This document shows positions 5,652 to 10,176 of a stretch of 10,176 bases of DNA, in pieces (the first letter of the stretch is position 1; every line of letters begins with the position of its first letter). Position numbers and translations under genes: made by a program. The notes under the pieces were generated by a model, which was given only the letters and a program-made list of their open reading frames with translations, was not told the DNA's origin and ran no database searches. The stretch is from Bacteroidales bacterium Bact_07 (GTDB taxonomy: Bacteria > Bacteroidota > Bacteroidia > Bacteroidales > Tenuifilaceae). Location of the stretch: positions 1 to 10,176 of the forward strand of contig LUYY01000226.1 in assembly GCA_001603415.1 (NCBI GenBank), in the 5' to 3' direction.

Positions 5652-7274
5652 ATGGCAACACTGGAATTCTTTTACCAGGAAAGATTTCCTTTGGAAAAGG
5701 ACGATACTGAATACTATCTCCTTACAAAGGATTTTGTTTCAACAGCAACGTTTGAGGGCCAAGAGATTTTGAAGGTTGATGCAGAAGGTTTAGCATTTCT
5801 TGCCCGCACCGCAATGCACGACATCTCCTTCTTCTACCGCCCTGAACATGTAAAGCAAATTGCTGCCATACTTGAAGATCCCGAGGCTAGTAAAAACGAC
5901 AAGTTTGTTGCATTGGTTTTGCTCCGCAATGCCGAGGTTGCAGCTAAAGGGATATTACCACTATGTCAGGATACCGGAACCGCAACAGTTTTTGCCAAGA
6001 AAGGGCAAAAGGTTTGGACTGGAGCCAACGACCAGGAAGCATTATCGAAAGGAATATTTAAAACCTACACCGAGGAAAATCTCCGCTACTCGCAAACCGT
6101 GCCCATCGATATGTACACCGAAAAGAACTCAGGTACAAACCTACCGGCTCAAATCGATATTTATGCTACGCCTGGAGATGAGTATGAGTTCCTTTTCATT
6201 GCAAAGGGCGGTGGCTCAGCTAACAAAAGCATGCTTTTTCAGGAAACCAAGGCCCTTCTGAATCCTGAGAAACTGGAAAGTTATATCCTCGAAAAGATTA
6301 AAAATTTAGGAACAGCAGCATGCCCACCATACCATATTGCCATAGTGATTGGTGGCACCTCGGCCGAAGATAATCTGAAAACTGTGAAATTGGCATCGGC
6401 AAAATACCTGGATAATTTACCAACCACCGGAAATATTCATGGCAGGGCATTTAGGGACAAAGAGTTAGAGGAAAAAATACTAAAAGCTGCTAACGAGATT
6501 GGTATTGGTGCTCAATTTGGCGGTAAGTACCTTGCGCTTGATATTCGGATTATTCGCCTTTCTCGTCATGGTGCATCGTGCCCTGTGGGGATTGGCGTTT
6601 CATGCGTTGCCGACAGGAATATCAAAGCAAAAATTAACCGCAAAGGTATTTGGATTGAAAAACTTGAAAAGAACCCAGGAAGGTATATTCCCGATAAATG
6701 GCGTAAGCCCGAAGAAAACGATGCGGTTAAAATCGATCTAAATCAGCCTATGCCGGCAATACTCTCCGAACTGACCAAATACCCTGTCGGCACAAGGCTC
6801 TCACTTACAGGCCCAATTATTGTAGCTCGCGATATAGCCCATGCCAAGCTAAAGGAACGTTTGGATAAAGGCGAGGGACTACCCGATTACGTTAAAAATC
6901 ATCCTATATACTATGCAGGCCCGGCCAAAACCCCTGCCGGAATGCCATCGGGATCGTTTGGGCCAACTACAGCGGGGCGAATGGATTCGTATGTTGAACT
7001 ATTCCAATCGCATGGCGCCAGCATGGTGATGATTGCCAAGGGTAATCGCAGCCAAGCTGTTACCGATTCCTGCAAAAGACATGGCGGTTTCTACCTTGGT
7101 AGCATTGGTGGCCCTGCAGCCATACTGGCACAGGAGAATATTAAAAAGGTTGAACTGATTGAATTCCCCGAATTGGGAATGGAAGCCGTTTACCGAATTG
7201 AAGTGGTTGACTTCCCTGCCTTCATCCTTGTTGATGATAAGGGAAACGACTTTTACAAGCAATTTTACAGGTAA
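5652..7274 (+). CDS. fumA: Fumarate hydratase class I, [4Fe-4S], FumA/FumB type
   Basis: The enzyme interconverts fumarate and L-malate in the citric acid cycle or the reductive branch to succinate. The 540 residues align closely with E. coli FumA from the first residues (FYQERFPLEKDDTEYYLLT) nearly to the end. Cluster ligands are Cys105 (CQDTGTA), Cys224 (AACPPYH) and Cys318 (GVSC). Their spacing of 119 and 94 residues equals that of the ligands known in Leishmania class I fumarase. Catalytic equivalents Asp107, Arg145, Arg393, Thr439 (GPTTAGR), Arg443 and Lys463 are all present. I chose the ATG at 5652 rather than an in-frame TTG at 5643 because the ATG gives exact N-terminal alignment with FumA. 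The C-terminus stops at DFYKQFYR, without the cysteine-containing tail of E. coli FumA. It is the last gene of the + strand run and ends at a strong hairpin. The cluster predicts oxygen sensitivity, which fits an anaerobic or facultative host. Confidence 0.97.
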   Translation: MATLEFFYQERFPLEKDDTEYYLLTKDFVSTATFEGQEILKVDAEGLAFLARTAMHDISFFYRPEHVKQIAAILEDPEASKNDKFVALVLLRNAEVAAKGILPLCQDTGTATVFAKKGQKVWTGANDQEALSKGIFKTYTEENLRYSQTVPIDMYTEKNSGTNLPAQIDIYATPGDEYEFLFIAKGGGSANKSMLFQETKALLNPEKLESYILEKIKNLGTAACPPYHIAIVIGGTSAEDNLKTVKLASAKYLDNLPTTGNIHGRAFRDKELEEKILKAANEIGIGAQFGGKYLALDIRIIRLSRHGASCPVGIGVSCVADRNIKAKINRKGIWIEKLEKNPGRYIPDKWRKPEENDAVKIDLNQPMPAILSELTKYPVGTRLSLTGPIIVARDIAHAKLKERLDKGEGLPDYVKNHPIYYAGPAKTPAGMPSGSFGPTTAGRMDSYVELFQSHGASMVMIAKGNRSQAVTDSCKRHGGFYLGSIGGPAAILAQENIKKVELIEFPELGMEAVYRIEVVDFPAFILVDDKGNDFYKQFYR

Positions 7275-7297
7275 GAACCCACAGCATAGATTTAAAA

Positions 7298-7318
7298 AAG
7301 GCCCGAAAATCGGGCCTT
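7298..7318. terminator. Bidirectional terminator between fumarase and queA
   Basis: A perfect 9-bp stem, AAGGCCCGA (7298-7306) with TCGGGCCTT (7310-7318), encloses a 3-base AAA loop. On the + strand the tail is GTGTTTTTAT. On the - strand the stem runs directly into six T residues, so it is an even better terminator for queA, whose stop codon is at 7340-7342. It lies 23 nt after the fumarase stop and is shared by the two convergent units. Confidence 0.88.
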
Positions 7319-7339
7319 GTGTTTTTATAATGCTTCTGT

Positions 7340-8392
7340 TTAGATGATTAACATTGCATCGCCGTAGGTACCAAAACGGTATTTCTCCTTGATAGCAACC
7401 TTGTAGGCATCCATTACCTGATCGTACCCACCAAAAGCACAAACCATCATCAGTAAGGTGGAAAGGGGCAGGTGAAAGTTGGTAATCAACATATTGGGTA
7501 CAGCAACCTCATAGGGTGGAAAAATAAACTTGTTAGTCCATCCGCTGTAGGGTTTAAGGAAACCATCGGTTGTAACCGAACTTTCAAGGGTGCGAAGCAC
7601 AGTTGTACCCACGGCACAAACATTATGCTGGTCGCGCTTTGCCTTGTTTATAATGTTAACAGCGTCATCGCCAATTATTATCTGCTCCGAATCCATTTTA
7701 TGTTTGGTCAAATCCTCAACATCAACGGTTCTAAAGTTGCCTAAGCCAACATGAAGGGTAATCTCGGCAAAGTTTATTCCTTTAATCTCAAGGCGTTTGA
7801 GAAGATGTTTGCTAAAATGCAAACCAGCAGTTGGGGCAGCAACTGCACCCTCATGCTTGGCGTAAACGGTTTGGTAACGCTCACGATCCTCAGGAACCGC
7901 TTCGCGTTGCAGGATATGCTTTGGTACAGGCATCTCGCCTAACCTGTAGAGTGTATCCTTAAACTCCTCGTAAGTGCCATCGAAAAGGAAACGCAAAGTG
8001 CGTCCGCGGCTTGTGGTGTTATCAATAACCTCGGCCACCAAAACGTCATCGTCGCCAAAGTACAACTTATTGCCTATCCTGATTTTGCGGGCAGGGTCAA
8101 CTAACACATCCCATAGCCTTTGCTCCTTGTTCAGCTCACGAAGCAGGAATACCTCAATTTCGGCACCAGTTTTTTCCTTATTGCCGTAAAGGCGGGCAGG
8201 AAAAACCTTTGTGTTATTAAACACTAAAACGTCATTCTCGTTCAGGTACTCAATGATATCCTTAAAAATTCGATGTTCTATTTTACCGGTTTTCCTGTTC
8301 AACACCATTAACCTCGACTCGTCCCTGTTCTCAACAGGAAATTTTGCAATTAAATCTTTTGGCAGGTTGTACTTAAATTGCGATAGTTTCAT
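7340..8392 (-). CDS. queA: S-adenosylmethionine:tRNA ribosyltransferase-isomerase QueA
   Basis: QueA moves and isomerises the ribosyl part of SAM onto preQ1-modified tRNA (position 34 of GUN-anticodon tRNAs), giving epoxyqueuosine, the penultimate step of queuosine synthesis. The 350-residue length is normal. Family blocks are NNTKVFPARL (59-68), EGAVAAPTAGLHF (181-193), HVGLGNF (214-220), AVGTTVLRTLE (260-270), TNFHLPLSTLLMMV (304-317) and the C-terminal YRFGTYGDAMLI (338-349). No residue looks out of place. In many Bacteroidota it follows truB, as here, but 134 bp separate the two, and that gap contains good -7 boxes, so queA probably has its own promoter as well. Transcription ends at the hairpin at 7298-7318. 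Confidence 0.98.
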   Translation of the reverse strand: MKLSQFKYNLPKDLIAKFPVENRDESRLMVLNRKTGKIEHRIFKDIIEYLNENDVLVFNNTKVFPARLYGNKEKTGAEIEVFLLRELNKEQRLWDVLVDPARKIRIGNKLYFGDDDVLVAEVIDNTTSRGRTLRFLFDGTYEEFKDTLYRLGEMPVPKHILQREAVPEDRERYQTVYAKHEGAVAAPTAGLHFSKHLLKRLEIKGINFAEITLHVGLGNFRTVDVEDLTKHKMDSEQIIIGDDAVNIINKAKRDQHNVCAVGTTVLRTLESSVTTDGFLKPYSGWTNKFIFPPYEVAVPNMLITNFHLPLSTLLMMVCAFGGYDQVMDAYKVAIKEKYRFGTYGDAMLII

Positions 8393-8417
8393 ATTTTTAG
8401 TTTTACTTCAATTTACA

Positions 8418-8451
8418 CAAAGATATAACATGCCACCCGGCGTTGTCAACA
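8418..8451 (-). promoter_or_regulatory. Promoter of queA (proximal)
   Basis: On the - strand a perfect Bacteroidota -7 box TATCTTTG (8425-8418) lies 21 bp downstream of a TTG in TGTTGAC (8451-8445), a plausible -33 element. The predicted start of transcription near 8411 would leave a leader of about 20 nt before the queA ATG at 8392. This is too short for a preQ1 riboswitch. Confidence 0.6.
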
Positions 8452-8478
8452 GTTTTACCCTTAATTTATAGGAACTTG

Positions 8479-8486
8479 CAAAGATA
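8479..8486 (-). promoter_or_regulatory. Second possible -7 box upstream of queA (distal)
   Basis: Another perfect TATCTTTG occurs on the - strand 61 bp upstream of the proximal box. I find no TTTG -33 element at the usual distance, so it may be a weak promoter or a chance match in AT-rich DNA. If used, the leader would be about 80 nt. Confidence 0.35.
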
Positions 8487-8526
8487 ATCTATTATTTTAG
8501 AGCATGTGCACCTTGTACGGCATAAT

Positions 8527-9240
8527 TTAGCTTTGGTTACGCATATTTGACAATTTTTCTTCCACCTCGGGAATTGTTAAGGCTTGGTCGATAGAAAAAT
8601 TTCCGCTGCGAGTACGGCGTAACTCTACAAGGTGTGCGCCAGAGTTTAGAGCCTTACCAATATCGCGGGCTAAAGCCCTGATGTAAGTGCCTTTGCTACA
8701 AAGAATTTTGAGTGTAATAAACGGCAGGCTAAAATCGATAAGTTCAATATTCTGAATTTCAATTGGAACTGGTTCGAGTTTAGGGTCAATTCCCCGGCGG
8801 GCATACTCGTAGGCGCGTTTCCCATTAATGTACTTTGCCGAAAAAGCTGGTGGTTCCTGCATCTGCCACCCCGTAAAGGTTTTCAGAATCGTTTCAACCA
8901 GTTCTTGGTTCACATGGTCAAATGGATAGGTAGCATCAACCTCGGTCTCCAAATCGAACGAAGGGGTTGTCTCGCCAAGTTTAATCTTTGCCAAGTACTC
9001 CTTGCTATCGGCCGTGAGCTCCATAACCTTTTTGGTAGCCTTACCGGTACAAATGACCAGCAAACCAGTGGCTAATGGATCGAGCGTTCCGGCATGGCCA
9101 ATCTTTACTGATTTTTGGCCTGTGTATTTTTTAATTAACGATCGTAACTTCCCTACAACATCGAACGAAGTCCAATCGTATGGCTTATCGATTAGTAGTA
9201 TGGTTCCCTCCTGAATGCTCTCAAAGCAGTTTACCTCCAT
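8527..9240 (-). CDS. truB: tRNA pseudouridine(55) synthase TruB
   Basis: TruB makes pseudouridine 55 in the T loop of tRNAs. The 237-residue protein has the catalytic motif GHAGTLDPLATGLL (48-61), with nucleophile Asp54. It also has the KEYLA motif with Tyr82, PPAFSAKYINGKRAYEYAR (130-148) and KGTYIRALARD (183-193) with Arg187. Asp54, Tyr82 and Arg187 match E. coli Asp48, Tyr76 and Arg181 at a constant offset of 6. It is shorter than the 314-residue E. coli enzyme because it ends near residue 230, without a PUA-like C-terminal domain, as is common in Bacteroidota. The ATG follows the uppP stop after only 3 nt (TAG CCC ATG), so the two genes are surely co-transcribed. Confidence 0.97.
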   Translation of the reverse strand: MEVNCFESIQEGTILLIDKPYDWTSFDVVGKLRSLIKKYTGQKSVKIGHAGTLDPLATGLLVICTGKATKKVMELTADSKEYLAKIKLGETTPSFDLETEVDATYPFDHVNQELVETILKTFTGWQMQEPPAFSAKYINGKRAYEYARRGIDPKLEPVPIEIQNIELIDFSLPFITLKILCSKGTYIRALARDIGKALNSGAHLVELRRTRSGNFSIDQALTIPEVEEKLSNMRNQS

Positions 9241-9243
9241 GGG

Positions 9244-10020
9244 CTAAGCAAAAATCAGTGCAACGATACCAATGAGCGCACAGTAAATTGCAAACCAGTA
9301 AAGGTTTCCCTTCCGAACTATGCGAAGCATAAATGAACAAGCTAAAAAACCCGATATAAAAGCAGCAATGAATCCGGCAATAACGGGAACAGTGAGAACA
9401 TTTGAAATATCACCCTTAACTATATCGAGGAAAGCAGCTCCAAGCACAGGAATAATAACCATTAGGAATGAGAAGCGAGCCACCTCGTCGCGATTTTTAC
9501 CAATTAAGAGTCCGGTTGAAATGGTTGCACCCGAACGGCTTAAGCCAGGCATAACGGCAACTGCTTGGGCAAGCCCAATAATAATTGAATCGATATACCC
9601 AATGGGTTTTGTGGCTTTTGGCTTAATCAATCGGGTTAAGGCAAGAAGCATTGCTGTTAGAAGCAGCATCGCGCCAACAACAACAAGGTTGCCCTCAAAC
9701 AGGGATTCAATTTGATCCTTAAAAACAACTCCAATAATTCCAACCGGAATGGCAGAGATTAGCAGTTTAAAAACGTAATGGGTTTGATCGTTCAGTTTGA
9801 AACTGAAGAAACCTGAAAACAAATCGATTATATCCTTACGAAAAACAAGCAAGGTGCTTAAAACCGTAGCCACGTGAACAGCTATACTAAACTCCAAGTT
9901 ATTGTCGAGATTTACACCAAGTATAGCTTTTGACAGTTCGATATGTCCGCTACTACTAACAGGCAAAAATTCGGTTAAACCCTGAATAATGCCAATAATA
10001 ATGGCCTGAAAAATGGTCAT
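9244..10020 (-). CDS. uppP: Undecaprenyl-diphosphate phosphatase UppP (BacA type)
   Basis: This integral membrane enzyme dephosphorylates undecaprenyl pyrophosphate so the lipid carrier can be reused for peptidoglycan and other envelope glycans. Its loss or overproduction alters bacitracin sensitivity in other bacteria. The 258-residue chain shows both signature motifs: QGLTEFLPVSSSGH (13-26), with Gln13, Glu17 and His26, and PGLSRSGATI (158-167), with Arg162. About eight hydrophobic segments are visible and the length is normal. It sits 26 nt downstream of the DUF3098 gene and 3 nt upstream of truB. Confidence 0.97.
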   Translation of the reverse strand: MTIFQAIIIGIIQGLTEFLPVSSSGHIELSKAILGVNLDNNLEFSIAVHVATVLSTLLVFRKDIIDLFSGFFSFKLNDQTHYVFKLLISAIPVGIIGVVFKDQIESLFEGNLVVVGAMLLLTAMLLALTRLIKPKATKPIGYIDSIIIGLAQAVAVMPGLSRSGATISTGLLIGKNRDEVARFSFLMVIIPVLGAAFLDIVKGDISNVLTVPVIAGFIAAFISGFLACSFMLRIVRKGNLYWFAIYCALIGIVALIFA

Positions 10021-10046
10021 TGCAAAATAATTTATAGGGTGAAATA

Positions 10047-10176
10047 TTAACTATTCTTTTTTTCGCGCTTCATAATGGCATAACCCACAAAGGCAAAGCC
10101 AAACAGCACGATTACCGGAGCAAGCGTAATGCGTCGGAAACTGAAAATATCGGGGTTAAACACATTAGGATCGGTT
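10047..10176 (-). CDS. DUF3098 family membrane protein, C-terminal fragment (start outside window)
   Basis: The last 42 residues are visible, from DPNVFNPDIFSFRRITLAP through a hydrophobic helix (about VIVLFGFAFVGYAIM) to a short basic tail, KREKKNS. The pattern of Asn-Val-Phe, Ile-Phe-Ser-Phe-Arg-Arg-Ile-Thr-Leu-Ala-Pro and then a final membrane helix is that of the small two-helix DUF3098 proteins. In Bacteroidota these are encoded just before uppP and usually after ftsX. The function is unknown. The frame is open to the window edge, so this is a real gene cut by the window and not a pseudogene. Confidence 0.8.
   Translation of the reverse strand, partial: TDPNVFNPDIFSFRRITLAPVIVLFGFAFVGYAIMKREKKNS

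Noticed and set aside
5860..6261. A 133-codon open frame on the + strand inside the fumarase gene.
   Set aside because: It is a +1-type shadow of the conserved fumarase frame, with a basic, low-information product and no family match I recognise.
6999..7442. A 147-codon open frame on the - strand across the fumarase end, the terminator and the queA end.
   Set aside because: It lies antisense to two well-identified enzymes and crosses a strong terminator hairpin, and its translation has no recognisable domain.
8393..8526. A preQ1 riboswitch before queA.
   Set aside because: The likely leader is about 20 nt, and I could not find a convincing preQ1 aptamer hairpin with an A-rich tail in the 134-bp gap.
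8508..8642. An inverted match between GCACCTTGTA near 8508 and TACAAGGTG near 8632.
   Set aside because: It is about nine bases with a loop over 100 bases long, one arm within truB coding sequence, so it is expected by chance.
9320..9715. A 131-codon open frame on the + strand opposite uppP.
   Set aside because: It is antisense to a fully conserved uppP and its product shows no domain.

Overview
The window looks like chromosomal DNA of a member of the Bacteroidota, probably from the Bacteroidales or Marinilabiliales side. Three things point there: the gene order DUF3098 - uppP - truB - queA, promoter-like TAnnTTTG boxes with no clear Shine-Dalgarno sequences, and a short TruB without a C-terminal PUA domain. 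The genus cannot be fixed from the sequence. Coding density is high. No transposon, phage gene, CRISPR array or rRNA is visible.

Layout: (1) Positions 1-76 hold the 3' part of a tRNA-Gln(UUG) gene on the + strand and its intrinsic terminator. (2) Positions 81-4293, - strand, hold a tight three-gene operon. In transcription order it encodes a long membrane-anchored SGNH hydrolase, a second SGNH hydrolase (8-nt overlap) and an AlgI-type MBOAT membrane O-acyltransferase (9-nt gap). Together they look like a machine that moves acyl (probably acetyl) groups onto an extracytoplasmic glycan. (3) A 131-bp divergent intergenic region is followed by a + strand run at 4425-7274: an ArsC/Spx-family small thioredoxin-fold protein, an exported protein with two CAP/SCP domains, and a class I [4Fe-4S] fumarase. 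The gaps of 13 and 20 nt suggest co-transcription. (4) A strong hairpin at 7298-7318 separates the fumarase from the convergent - strand genes. (5) Positions 7340-10176, - strand, hold queA (queuosine tRNA modification), truB (tRNA pseudouridine 55), uppP (undecaprenyl-pyrophosphate phosphatase) and the C-terminal end of a DUF3098 membrane protein that runs off the window. queA has its own short intergenic region with two good promoter boxes.

Most of the window is housekeeping. The part most worth follow-up is the SGNH-SGNH-MBOAT operon: both hydrolases keep a full Ser-Asp-His triad, carry a large insert between the first and second catalytic blocks, and share an unusual MGGxGSI...W motif. 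Secondary points are the double-CAP protein with a degenerate second domain and the ArsC-like protein that lacks one of the usual arsenate-binding arginines. I found no clear evidence of an entirely new system.
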